From contig JADHYV010000037.1 of NCBI GenBank assembly GCA_027604705.1, forward strand, positions 168,504-232,503: 64,000 bases of DNA. The letters are read 5' to 3'. This DNA is from Allomyces arbusculus. Taxonomy: Eukaryota; Blastocladiomycota; Blastocladiomycetes; Blastocladiales; Blastocladiaceae. This document shows positions 33,559 to 44,842 of this stretch, piece by piece. Position 1 is the first letter of the stretch, and each line of letters starts with the position of its first letter. The notes under the pieces were generated by a model. The model had not been told where the DNA came from and ran no database searches. It worked only from the letters and a program-made list of their open reading frames with translations. Made by a program: the position numbers and the translations under genes.

Positions 33559-36247
33559 CTATTGCTTGCCCGCCGCCGCAGCACGCCGCGCCGCCGCTCT
33601 CGTCACGACAGTCGGCCCCTGTGCCGCCACCGTCGCGCGGTCCGCACGCGCCATACGCGACCGCGCAACACTCTTGACGTCCTGCGGCAGCGCGAGCACG
33701 ACCTGCTTGTCCCCACCAAACTTGAACTGGTCGGCCACGACATTATCGGCAAACGACTTGATGACATACTTGTTCTTGCGCCCGGCCAAGACATCGGCCA
33801 GCATCCACGAAATCACGTACCGGCCAACCGATGTGATAATCGACGACTCGCCCGCGGGCGACACGTTGAAGTAGGCTGCCGTGAACTGCAGCCCAGCGGC
33901 CGACGGCGCATCGGCGAGCATAATGGCCACGTGCTTCGGGTCGAGCTGCAGGCGCACGGCCTCGGGCCGCCCGCCGGCGGGCATACGGTTCGCAAACGCG
34001 TTCTTGTTCCCGTCGAGCCCGACCTTGAACAATAACAGGTGCGTCGCGCACGTAGCGAGCACGTACTCGCCACTTGCGGCGACATCGAGGTGCCGAATGG
34101 GCTCGCCCGACCCTTGCAGCGACGTGGTCGCGCGCTGGCCCGTCTTCTTGAACAGCCGAAGCTCGCCCTTGCCGGACGCCACAGCCAAGTGCGCATCGGC
34201 CGACGTGGCCACGGCCGAGAGCGTCATGTTCTTCGAGTACGTGTAGTGCGAGCTCTTGTCCTCCCACTGGCCGACGACACCCGACTTGGTGCGCGTGTCC
34301 ATCTGGAACACGGCGCGGTCCGTGATCCCAACGAGCGTCGGGTCCGCACCCGCGGCCGCATCGGTCGACTTGGACGTGGCCGCCATATCCTGCAGCCGCA
34401 CCTGGTTGGGCCCGACCGACCACTCTTGCACAATCTTTTCCGACCCCAAGTCGAGCTGGTAGAGCTTGTTCTTGTCGCGCGGGTCCGACAGGATCAGCTG
34501 CCGCTCGCCGCCGTGCACGAGCACCTTGTCCGGGTTAATGGGCGTCTTGTTGAACTTGATGTTTGACAAGACCGTCTCGTACTTGACGGCGCCCTTGGGC
34601 GTGTACCCAAACACCCCAATCTTGTTGCCGCGCACGACAAACGCGCGGTCGCGCGTCACTGTCAGCAGCGAGTTGGCCACGCCCGGCTGCTCGACCTCGG
34701 CATCGGCCTCGTCGTCGTCGTCATCACCCGCCACCACCGCCGCGTGCGCCGCCGCCGCGGTCGTGGGCGCATCGTCGTCCTCCTCGTCGTCATTGTCCGA
34801 CTCTTCGTCATCGTCCGAGAGCGCGGCCGTCGCCTTCTTGCAGTCTTCGTCGTCTTCGGCCATGGGCACGTCGCGCGTAGTGACCTGCTCCATCAAGTAC
34901 TCGACGTCCTTGTCATCGAGGGCGAGCGCGGCCATACTCGCGTGCAGCGTTGCCTGCACGTGGTAGGACGTGAACGTCTTGCGAAACTCGTTGTACTCGG
35001 CCAAGGTGGCCATTTTCAGCGACAGCGAGTAGGCCTGCGTCTGCTTGACGCCGCCCATATCGACGGTCATGAGCAAGTTCCAAATCAGAGCCCACTCGAA
35101 ATCGTGGAAAATGTGGTTCATAGCCTCGGAAATAGGCTGGCAGACAACGGGGCCCGTCGACGTCGAAACGACCAAGTAGGACACGTCCGGGTCCCTGTGA
35201 TGCGCGTAAATGTGCGCGACGGCCGCGGGTTCCGCCAGCTGGAATTCGCGGTCGGCAGCGTTGAACAGGTAGAGCTCGGCGTCCATGGAATAGGCCAGGT
35301 CGAGCGTGTCAGGGATCGCGGGGCACGGCGGGAGGAGGGCGAGGAGCGTGCGCGACGAGGGCTGTTCGGGCTCGGGCGCTTGCGCCGCGGCGGGAGCCCT
35401 CGCGAGCAACTCCTCGTCGTCAAATTCGTCATCCTCGTCATCGTAGGGCACGATCGGGGCCGCGGCGGGCTTCTTGGTGGAGGTCCGTGCGGGCGCGGCA
35501 GTCTTGGCGGACTTGGGCTTGGGGGTCGGCGACGGGGAACGAGGGGCGGGTGCGGCAGCGGGAACCTGAAGCGAGGAAGCACGAGAGTGAGTCACGCGGC
35601 CTGATGGACATTCGACGGACAGGAAAAAGTACTTTGCGCAGGGGCGTGGTGGTCTTCTGCTGCTGGCGGCGCTTGCCGACAGCGACGGGGTCCCACATGA
35701 GCGCCTCGAGCTCAGCGTCGGCAGCATTGTCGTGCGACCGCAGGTACGTGCGCTGGTAGAGGCACTCGAGCATGAGTCGCGTAAACATGTCGACGGTCGT
35801 CTTGCCGGCACCCGTAATCGCAAACTCGTAAATGTCGTCCGGGTTGCCATCGACCGCGACCCAGCGAATCGTCGGGATAGGGCCGGCGTCGCCTGCAATC
35901 GAGCCGCGGTGGAACTTCATGGCCGGGACAATGACAAAGACCTTTTCGTCGCCATGCGCGCCGTCGTGGTCGTCGGTATCGGCATCGTCATCGTCATCTT
36001 CGTCGTCGAGCTCGTCCTCGTCGACCATACGCGTGATAACAAGCTCGTGGTGGTACTCGTGCTCGGTGGTGCGAATCGTGGCCTGTGCGTCGGGGAAGAG
36101 GCACTCGTGGCCACCGCGCACGGCGTCGGGCCGGTCGAGGTAGAGCACGCCATCTAGCGTGATCAGGTCGCGCGGGCCCTGGTCGGCAGCGTCGTCGTCC
36201 GAGGGGCCACCGAGCACGATCGACGAAACGGCCTTGAGCCAATTCAT
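33559..36247 (-). CDS. VID27: Vid27 family protein
   Basis: Cytoplasmic protein of the vacuolar import and degradation (VID) family; its molecular role is poorly defined. Exons 36247-35633 and 35565-33559 (67-bp intron, phase 0) give 873 aa, near the usual 750-900. The N-terminal PH-like part starts MNWLKAVSSIVLGG and includes DGVLYLDRPDAVRGGHE. A Pro/Lys linker and acidic runs follow (DDDEESDNDDEEDDD). A second PH-like middle region contains AELYLFNAADREFQ. The C-terminal beta-propeller has typical Vid27 phrases: LYQLDLGSEKIVQEW, GITDRAVFQMDTR, VASGKGELRLFKK and GRYVISW. The Arg/Ala-rich tail ends AAAGKQ. Confidence 0.92.
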
Positions 36248-36620
36248 CGTGCGGAGGCGCGGTGTGCGGGGTCGGTAAGAGCGGGGAGCAGGGGCGTGCG
36301 CGAGCGCGAGGGACGCGTGAGCGACGAGTGCGGGCTCTTCTGCTGGTGGTGGTCGTCACCGCCCTCGTGGTCGCCGCGGTGCAGGGATGGGGTTGCCGGA
36401 GGTGACGCGAGCTTCTTCAAGGCGGGCGTGAGCAGAGCCGGGGAGATGAGAGGCCAACCAAAACGCGGAGAGGACGAGCAGAGACCTGGCGCACGTGACT
36501 CTTCGCAAAGACCGACTCACTGGCCTGGCCAGGTTAGGTTCCGCGACCGTCTTGCATTGAGTGATGAACGGCCGAACGCGGCTGCATATATCACAAAATC
36601 CTCTTCTCCATCCACAGGTA
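36248..36620. promoter_or_regulatory. Vid27 upstream region
   Basis: 373 bp between the Vid27 start and the Misato stop on the same strand. No gene is seen; it should contain the Vid27 promoter. Confidence 0.4.
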
Positions 36621-38200
36621 TTACTCTTCCTCCTCTGGCACCAGCGCGCGCACCGTCTCGGCTGCCTCGGCGTCGGCGCGCTGGATCGCGCGCGCCAGCT
36701 TCTCCACCTCACCGCGCACCGCCGTCGGGTCTGGCGCGCACACGCGCACGTAAGACGCGCGCTCCACCTCGCAGTCTTCGTCCGGGAACGGCATGACGCG
36801 AGGATACGCTACGCGGGTACTCCACTCGTCGGACCGCGCACACTGTTGCTCCCACCCCTTTTCGGGTGTAACCGACGCGCGACGTACCACCCACTCGGCC
36901 ACGGGCCGCGCGCGTCGATCCCCCACGGCGTGCGCCGGCATCCACCCGACCGAACTCCACGCGCGGTCCCAGACCTGGCACGTGGCGAGCGGGCCGGCGC
37001 CGGCTCCCGCCACGTGCTGCACAAGGTCGCCCAGACTGCGCGGAGCGTGCCGAATGCGCGTCGGCAGCGTCAGCGACTCAAGGGCGACGGCCACGGACGC
37101 CGACGCGAGGTATCGCGCGGGTGCCGTGGCATCGACCGGTGCTCCGTGCATCATTAGATGCATGCACGACTCGGCCCCCGTGTCGGTCGCCGAGGCCGCA
37201 TCGGCGAGCGCTGCCGTCATGAGCCCGAGGTTCGTGTGCATGCCCGACGAGAACGTGGCGACCAGCACGGGTTTCTTGGGGTACTCGTCCAGCAGCTGGG
37301 TCAGCGCGCGCGCCGAAAGGCCCGAAAACGCGTCGTCCGTGTCCGCAAACACTTGGAACCCTTGCGGCGAGTCGGACTCTTCCAGGAAAAACCGCAGGTG
37401 GTCCTCGAACAGCTCGTTGCCCTGAATTTAGCGAGTCGTCAGTTTCCATTCCAGACGCACAAGTGAGTGAGCGGCACACTTCAAAACGCATCGCACCCAG
37501 TCATCCTCGGTGTACATCTCCGCCCCGTTTGCATACCACTCGAACCGCAACGGCCGGTTCAGCCCATGAAACGACTTGTGGTGGTAGTACGAGTGGCTGT
37601 AATCCGACCATGTGCGCACCGACTGCGGATCCAACCGCTTGCGCGCTGGCGGTGGTCCAACCACGGGCTCTTCGACCTCCATAGCGGTCTCCTCTTCCTC
37701 GAGCATCGTGTGGTACTCGCTCTTGGGTGCGGCCGGGCGCACGTACGAGTCGATCGCGCCGCCCCACAAACGGTCGGCCGCAGAGTTCGTCTCGGCCTCG
37801 AGCGCGGCAGCCGTGTCGTCCGAGAGCCGCGAGTAGTTGTCCTTGAGGTCAACAATGACCGTGCGCGGCGTGGCCGTTTCGTGACCCTGTTGGTGCGTCG
37901 CGTCGCGTTGTGAAATCCGTACCAGATGGTCAGTGCTGCGCTTCTTGGTGTGGAGTAGGAATGGACTACAGATCCGTGCTCACATTCAAGTCGAGTCCGG
38001 TCCGGAACAAGATCGAATGGTCGATCACGTCGCTGTCGGCCGGATACGCGCACTGCCATTTGTCAAGAATCGCGGATCAACAATCATGCTGTTGGTAAAC
38101 ATGGCGCGGCGCGAGCGAATTCGAATACCTGTGCGTTCCACACATGATTTGCAACATAGTTCGCGTAGTTGCCAACCTGGAGCGTGATGATTTCGCGCAT
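36621..38200 (-). CDS. DML1: Misato / Dml1 family protein
   Basis: Tubulin-like fold protein needed for mitochondrial distribution and morphology and mtDNA inheritance (yeast Dml1, animal Misato). Exons are 38200-38129, 38052-37984, 37886-37497 and 37421-36621, 443 aa. The start MREIITLQVGNYANYVANHVW is the family signature. Next come DHSILFRTG, TPRTVIVDLKDNYSRL, VRTWSDYSHSYYHHKS and, across the last splice, FEDHLRFFLEESDSPQGFQ followed by DDAFSGLSARALTQLLDEYP. Introns are 76, 97 and 75 bp. The 97-bp intron contains further GT/AG pairs, so a micro-exon cannot be excluded. Confidence 0.92.
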
Positions 38201-39545
38201 GGTCACGACTTGCAGCAGCAGTTGAGAAGAAACGGAAGCAGGCAGAAAGAACCTGACGTTCGTGACACTCCTGACGAGAAATCAGCGGGAGGATAATCTC
38301 GCAGAATGACGCATTGACTGAACGCATCTGACTCTGTCATGAGCGCCTGCACAACTCTTACAACTTTTCCAGCAACGAGTAGCGACCGCCAACACCGAAA
38401 AAATATGGGCGATTCTCATGGGGCTCGGAGTTGAGCGAAGCCTGCCGAGGATGCAGCTTAGGGAAACGACTGACAGCATTGATCTGGCCAGTGTTCCTGA
38501 AATACTCTGCTCAAATCTGACAGGACTTTGTGTCACTGTTCATTAAACCTGATTGAGTTCAACAGCGTTCTCAAATTCAGTTTCTTCGTCGGCGGTGATA
38601 CTGCTGGATTCACCAAAAAATTGGCGCCAGAATAGGGAGCAAAAAACTTGGCACAGGTCCTTCGTCCTTGGGCTCGGTTGTTGTTACTGAAATTCCTCGG
38701 TCATCATGAGCAAGAGCCGCTGGGTTCAGAGACCAAAACCATCGAACATGACACCCCGACTCACAACATATCTTCTACGGTGCTTTTTACACGGACTAGC
38801 CTTTGACAGTGGTGCTTTGCATCTTGTTGAGCACACATTGTGCACCATGGTGCTGCTCAACAGAGTGTACCAGACCCTGGCCCAACCACCGCCTCCCCAC
38901 CTTTTGACTAACTTCTGATACCAATGCAGTTGCCACCGTGCCCTTGTTGCGTCTTCCATCCAGCTCGCGCCGGCTCATCTTTGTCATACAGTTATTTGCA
39001 GCCAGTTATGAGAGCGTTGTCGATGGTGGGATCCGTTATTATGGCATCTGATCGCCTCTGCAGGAAGCAAATGTTGCGGCGAGTGGCCCGCAGCAGTGAG
39101 GGCGTCGATATTGGCGTGCCAGAGGAAGAGGCACCGCCGGCCTATATCGAAGCGGTTGGCAACGAACAATAAGTCGCGTCTCCCATCATGCATCATGGTG
39201 CAAGGCATGTCTTTCATTCCTGTTGAACAAACCAGTTCTTTGCGCCATGGACTCCATCGATTTGTGCTGCTATTGCTTTTGTTCTTGAAAGCAATCTTCT
39301 CAACGCCACAAATCAATGGTCGCGCAAACTTTTTCCGCGAAAGGAACGACCGCATGAAGACGAAGGAGGGCCCAGATAAATTCATATCACAATTGAGGGA
39401 AGAGCGGAATGAAAACGTGTTTGTATGATGAAGGTACACGCCAACGCCAGCTATAGCGGCGAAGAAACAAACTGGAACCGATCGAGAAACGACAAACCCG
39501 ATCCCGGCAACGCAGGATCCATTCAATCACACCACGCCCAGCCTT
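38201..39545. other. AT-richer spacer with repeat remnants, no clear gene
   Basis: 1.35 kb between the Misato start and the HEM13 stop. Base composition resembles the repeat islands rather than the neighbouring genes. A minus-strand open frame of 180 codons (38984-39526) has no recognisable motif. A perfect-loop hairpin lies at 38824-38862, and the TACxCTCTGTTGAGCA phrase there recurs, inverted, near 9257. Confidence 0.5.
38824..38862. repeat. Imperfect inverted repeat (hairpin)
   Basis: TTGTTGAGCAC at 38824-38834 pairs with GTGCTGCTCAACA at 38850-38862, with one extra base on the right arm. It is probably part of a decayed mobile element. Confidence 0.6.
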
Positions 39546-41030
39546 TTACGCCTTGACTGCGAGGTTGGCGTCCACCAAGTCGTCAGGAATCACGGCCGCA
39601 CCGACGCCCACGTTCAACCAATCACGCGGCGTCTTGAGCACGTCGAGGATTCGCGCCTCGGGCGACCCGGCCACGGGAGTATGGCAGTACTCCCACCGCG
39701 CCGTCTCCGGCAAGGACACGAGAATCGATTCAATGCGTGCGTTGGGCGTCATGAGGCCAAACTTGGTCCCGCGGTCGAGCACCAGGTTGAACTCGACGTA
39801 GCGACCACGACGCAGTTGCTGCCACCGCTTTTCGGCGGCCGTGTAGGGCTGGCGCATGTGCCTCGCGACGGTGGGCGCGTAGGCGGGCACAAACGCACGA
39901 CCGGCGTCGCGGACAAACGCAAACAGCTGTTCCTTGGTTGCGCCCTTGGGCGCGTGCGGCGAGTCCGTGTCGAGGTCGTCAAAGAAGATACCACCCACGC
40001 CGCGCGTCTCCTTGCGGTGCGGCAGGTAAAAGTACTCGTCGCACCATTCCTTGAGCGCCGGGTAGGCGTGCTTGCCGAGCGACCGGTCGCAAGGGGCCTT
40101 GAGCTGCGCATGGAAGTGCGCGGCGTCGTGCGCATCGAGGAACGTCGGCGTCAAGTCGGCACCGCCGCCAAACCACCAGGCCACGGGCTTGTTCGTCTTC
40201 GGGTCGCGCACTTCAAAGTAGCGGTAGTTCATGTGCGCCGTCGGCGCGTGCGGGTTGTTTGGGTGGATGACAATCGAGATACCCGCCGCAAAGAAGGGAA
40301 CGTGCGCATCCTTGGGGATATTGCCGAAGTCGCGGCCACGAGCGCGCATCTGCGCGACTCCTGCGGGCGACATTTTGCTCTCCATGACGGTGACCATGAC
40401 GCCGGCCTTTTCAAAGACGCGGCCACCGGCGAGCACGCACGACATGCCGCCGCCGTTGCCGTCGGTGCGGTTCCATGCGTCGCGCTCAAACTTTGCGCCC
40501 TTGCAGCTCGGTGCCTCGGCCTGCTCGAGCTCCTCGAGCGCGCCGACAATCTCGTTTTGAAGCTCCTTGACGTAGGCGGCCATGCGCTCGCTCATGGGCT
40601 TGCTCGTGTCCATGATCACGGGGCTCTTGAAGGTGGTGTTGCCGCGGTGCGCAAAATCGAGGCCGAGTGGGCACAGGTCGACGGCGTCGGTGGCGACCTT
40701 GATCGGTCCGGACTTGCACTCGGCAACGGGGATCTGGTGATGCGTCGAGTTTGGTGATCAGGGGCACCATTCGGCGAATCGCGACGCGTAGTTCAGCAGG
40801 GCCCTAAATCGTACCAGATTCTCGATGAGCGACTCGGTCGACGTGGACCACCACCAGAAAGCACCGGTCACGACAGCAGCGCCCGCGGCGCCGGACGCGG
40901 CGATCTTGGAGCGCGAGCCGCGCGCGCCCGTGGAAGCATGGTAGCGTGCAGCAGCGGCAGTACGGCGCGTCGCTTGGGTAATGGCACGCGGAGCACGGCG
41001 TGCCGCGGTTTGGGCGAGGATGCTGGACAT
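39546..41030 (-). CDS. HEM13: Coproporphyrinogen III oxidase, oxygen-dependent
   Basis: Heme biosynthesis: oxidative decarboxylation of coproporphyrinogen III to protoporphyrinogen IX using O2. Exons 41030-40815 and 40733-39546 around an 81-bp intron give 467 aa. Family motifs include GGMSCVLAGGRVFEKAGV, AWWFGGGADLTPTF, WCDEYFYLPHRKETRGVGG, FFDDLD and GRYVEFNLVLDRGTKFGL. Exon 1 encodes an Arg/Ala-rich presequence (AARRAPRAITQATRRTAAA) followed by a hydrophobic segment at about 43-61, as expected for a protein of the mitochondrial intermembrane space rather than the cytosolic form of budding yeast. The start is the first ATG of the frame, just upstream of the presequence. Confidence 0.95.
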
Positions 41031-42121
41031 GTTGCGAGTGGACAAGAGCTGGAGGAGCAATTTCGAGAAGCGAGCGGGCAGCGGGCGCGTAGCGAGATAT
41101 AAAGAATGCGCGACAGGGCAGGAGCACGCTGGTCAGTTGGCGAGCCGATGCGAACGAGGTGCGGGGGACGCGGGGAGGCCAAACTCTACCGTGGGGCGAC
41201 TGTGGCGAACGTTGGCCGGTGGAGGTGCTGGAGCGAGGCTCTGGAGGCGCGGATCGCGAGGGCCGAGCGGGGTTGGCGTGCGCGTGCCGAGGATGGGAGC
41301 GCGTGTCGGACGGGTCGTTGGGCGAGAGGCAGTGGTGGTGGAAAAGCCCGTGATCACGGCGGTTGCGCGTCACTTCAGTCCCTGTCAATGCTATCGCCCG
41401 GTCACTTTTGCTCACCGTGACGAGCCACCTGGCAACGGCACACCTGACTAGTGTGACCTCGGCCGCCGGCGCTTTGGCGAGCACAACCTCGATTCTGCGC
41501 TTCTCCACCAGACATCTATCTGTCAACCGTGCCCGACTCCAGTGACCCGACGACACCACGACCCCGCCTCGCGCGGCGATCGGCGACGACTGCCCTTGAC
41601 CGCCCCTGCTCGGCCTGGCTCGGCCAACCTACCCCGCCCCACGATGCACAGTCGCAGCCCCACCGCGACGGCTCGGGACCACGCTGTTACCGCCACCGCC
41701 GTTGCTGCTTTATTCCGCTGCACCCAATAACACTCTCTCGATGACCCTTTGCCATGGTCATTCAGAATTTTTCACTTGGGAAGATTGCCTTGCCTGCTCG
41801 AAGGGAGCGGACGCCGCTAGTGGCGCGATTCCGCTTTGCAGCTTCTGCTGCCCTGCCTTGCCGCTGGCCACATCCGCCATTATTTATTGCTCGTTTTATT
41901 GTGGGCCGCTCGCGCCCCTTCTCGCCCTTGGCCTATCTGCACCGCGAGCTGCATCGAGCTGCCTCCTGCAAAATTTGCGCAGGATGCTTGCGCTGCGCAA
42001 GCTCGTCTGTTGCGTCTGTCGTATCTGTCGTGTCTGTCGTGTCTGTCATGTCTGTTGTGTCTGTCGTGTCAAATGCCCGCAACAAGGTCAAAGATCCACG
42101 GCTGACCTGCAACTGAGCACC
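41031..42121. promoter_or_regulatory. Divergent region HEM13 / ADAM, may contain ADAM 5' exon
   Basis: About 1.1 kb between the HEM13 start and the first well-supported ADAM codons. It should contain both promoters. The signal peptide of the ADAM protein probably lies here, either from ATG 41984 in the open frame or in an unseen exon. Confidence 0.4.
42012..42070. repeat. 9-bp tandem repeat, about 6.5 copies
   Basis: Units close to GTGTCTGTC. A 9-bp period preserves all reading frames, so it could be coding (VCR or SVV repeats) at the N-terminus of the ADAM precursor, or a simple promoter repeat. Confidence 0.8.
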
Positions 42122-44718
42122 ATGTTTCAGCAACCGTCAACCACGACCGGCCACTCCCCGCAGTCCCAGTGCATCAACCAAAACTTAGTGACAGTCACTT
42201 CACGCAGCGTCAGCGGAGCGGTTCCGGTGGTTGTCCTCGTCAACGACAGCAACGATGACCATGATCCGCAGGCGACCTTGACATTGGCTCTGGCAACACT
42301 TCAACTCGTTCAATTGCAAAAGGGCGCAACCAATCCACCGCCGCGGTTCGTGCCGGGCGTTTGTCTGGAGGGCCATGCGCGTGTCATGGTGCCCGCTCAT
42401 GATTCGAGGGGAGAAGTCATGCATTTGGAAATGACCGGCCGCGAATGGGTGATCCGGCTGCACGACGACCTTGGTGGGCGGGATGCGGATTTGAACGGGT
42501 TTGCCGGCCGAGTGCTTTCGCCACAAGAAGATTCTGTCATTCGGTAAATTGGGCACTCGTCCGTTGCTCGCGTGTGCGGTCGTCGCTCATGTTTTAGATT
42601 GTTCTCATTCTCTTCCGTAAATTTGACCTGACCAGGCTGACGGTCGTCGAGGACGCGCGTCATTTTGTCGCGATTCGCGTGCATTTCTGTCCAAGGCCGA
42701 TTCCCGCTCCTGATCTGCCAGCACTCGACGCACAATCGCCCGTCCATTTTTGCACGCAAGATCCACGCGCGCGCTTCTCATCGCTCTTCTCTCCACCCCA
42801 CAACCTCGCCCGCCGCTCGCCGTTCCCCGTCAACCCGATCCCCGTTGCGCTCGATCCCGCCGACGCGACGACCTGCAGCACGAGCCCGACCCGCGTCGCC
42901 ATTGGTCTCGCTGCCGATTGCGCATACGTCGATGCCGCCGGTGGCCCCGGAGCGGCACTCGCACGCATTCTCGTTGTCGCTGGTCGCGTCGGTCAAGCGT
43001 ACCAGACCGCGTTCAACATTGAGCTCGTCGTGACCCGCGTCGAGATTCCACCGGTCTGCGGTACGGCCGCGTGGAACCGTGGGTGTGCACTCAACGACAC
43101 GCTCGAATCACGGCTGCAAGCTTTTGGGCAATGGCGCATGGGCCGCCCGAACGACGGTGTCGCCACATGGCACTTGTTTACGCGGTGCAGGTACACTTTT
43201 CTTTCCCTCTTTTGACATTCATTGTTCAGGCCACATTGCTCACCGAGCCAAGTGAAGGAGCCACGGTCGGGTTGGCGTGGTACGCGACGCTGTGCGAAAC
43301 GGGTCGTGGGTTTGACCAGACGGACGGGCCCGATCTGGCGCTCGCTCGTGCCGTTGGCGTTTCTGTCTCGTCGCTCGCCGCATCGGGACAAGAATGGCAA
43401 ACCATGGCGCATGAGCTCGGTTCGTAGTCCTCCTTCCGTCGCTGTGCTTGCTGAATTCTGAAGTTTTTCCTCGTTCTAGGCCACGTCTTTGGCGCCATCC
43501 ACGACTGTGACGATCGGACGTGCCGCGGGTTGTCGAGCAGTTCGACGTCGGCGTGCTGCCCGTGCACGTCAAGCTGCTCCTGCCAGAACAAGTTTTTGAT
43601 GACGGCAATCAGCAACGGCGCGAGCCAGGGTTCGTTTCTCCTCATCCGCGACCCCATTCCCGTTTTATCGATGCTAACGGCAAATGCCGTTGATTGACCA
43701 GCCTTTTCGCCGTGCTCGATCCACGCCGTTTGCCAAACCGTGCGCGCGGCGCAAGCTCGCAACCCGACCTGTTTCGCTGATCTACCCGCGCAGCCCGTCC
43801 AAATCGCAACGTGCGGCAACGGCATCGTCGACCAGGGCGAGGAATGCGATTGTGGAACATCACCATTTTCTCCAACCTGCACCACCTGCTGCGACCCGAC
43901 GACCTGCCGGCTCCGCTCGACCGCGCAGTGCAATCCGACCAACCACGGATGCTGCACCGACACGTGTCTGGTCGCGAACCAGACCGTGACATGCCGCCCG
44001 TCCATGGACGCGGAGTGCGATCAGCCGGAATCGTGCGACGGCATCGGTCGCGACTGTCCCGCCGACGTGCGGCTGCCCAACGGCGCCGCGTGCACGTCGA
44101 GTGCGATGGTCGGCCAGTGTGCGTCGGGCGTGTGCACGAGCCGGGACCACCAGTGCCAATTGCGCGGGGCGACGAGCGCGTGCGGGTCGTCTGACACGTG
44201 CGCTGTCGCTTGTACGAGCGGCGCCGAGAATAGGTGTGTGCGACTTGGCGGGACGTTCCTGGACGGAACACCTTGCAATGGTACGTGAGAGTTTCATTGT
44301 TGGGTCAACGACTTATTTTCTGACAGTTTTTTTTAGGAGGATTCTGCGCCCACGGCGTCTGCACCGACAAGAGCGGTTCCGCGGTTCGACGGGATCCCGC
44401 TTCAAGTTGGACTTCTCAACCCGGCAGTACGCTACTCAAGTTGCTCAAATCGGCAGTTGTTCACCTCTCCCTGCTCATCGAAAACTCTCGGAACAAACAG
44501 ACCTCGCCATGATCGTCATCCTCTCCGTTATCGCGGTCCTGATTCTCGCTGGCAGCGCGTTCCTGATTCGACGCTTGTGGATGCGGCGCGCTCGTGCCGA
44601 TCAGGCACAGCCAGCGCAAGGCGAACGTGACGACGTGACGGCTGCCACGAAGAGATGCGCGTCGGAAACGACCGTGGTCACGTCGAGCAAGGAGTCTCTT
44701 ACAACCATGTTGGTGTGA
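42122..44718 (+). CDS. ADAM-type zinc metalloprotease with disintegrin domain, type I membrane protein
   Basis: Extracellular metalloprotease / sheddase of the reprolysin family. Exons are 42122-42543, 42636-43190, 43253-43419, 43480-43629, 43702-44280, 44337-44426 and 44501-44718, joined in frame. A short prodomain (GEVMHLEMTGREWVIRL) leads into the catalytic domain (VAIGLAADCAYV, GGPGAALARILVVAGRVGQ, ATVGLAWYATLC). The fourth intron splits the zinc site HELGHVFGAIHD, which has all three His, the Glu and the following Asp. A FLMT met-turn-like motif follows. The disintegrin region has CGNGIVDQGEECDCG and a cysteine-rich tail with GFCAHGVC. A membrane helix (MIVILSVIAVLILAGSAFLI) precedes a short basic tail. 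One acceptor is AAG (ends 43252). The N-terminus is uncertain; ATG 41984 is in the same frame. Confidence 0.88.
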
Positions 44719-44842
44719 GCGGTGGATAAACTCAGGACTGGAATGGAAATAATGTTTCGCACTTTCATTTGGGCCTTTTGAGCCTCCGTGCCTCAGGTAG
44801 CTGCAGTAAGGTTCAAAATGACAATTTGATTGGTTGGAGATA

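Noticed and set aside
34744-35604. Plus-strand frame of 286 codons opposite Vid27
   Set aside because: Val/Arg/Gly-rich antisense shadow of acidic repeats.
38984-39526. Minus-strand frame of 180 codons downstream of HEM13
   Set aside because: No motif, in AT-richer repeat-like DNA, and codon use unlike the neighbouring genes.
39681-40757. Plus-strand frame of 358 codons opposite HEM13
   Set aside because: Antisense frame; the minus strand carries an unmistakable coproporphyrinogen oxidase.
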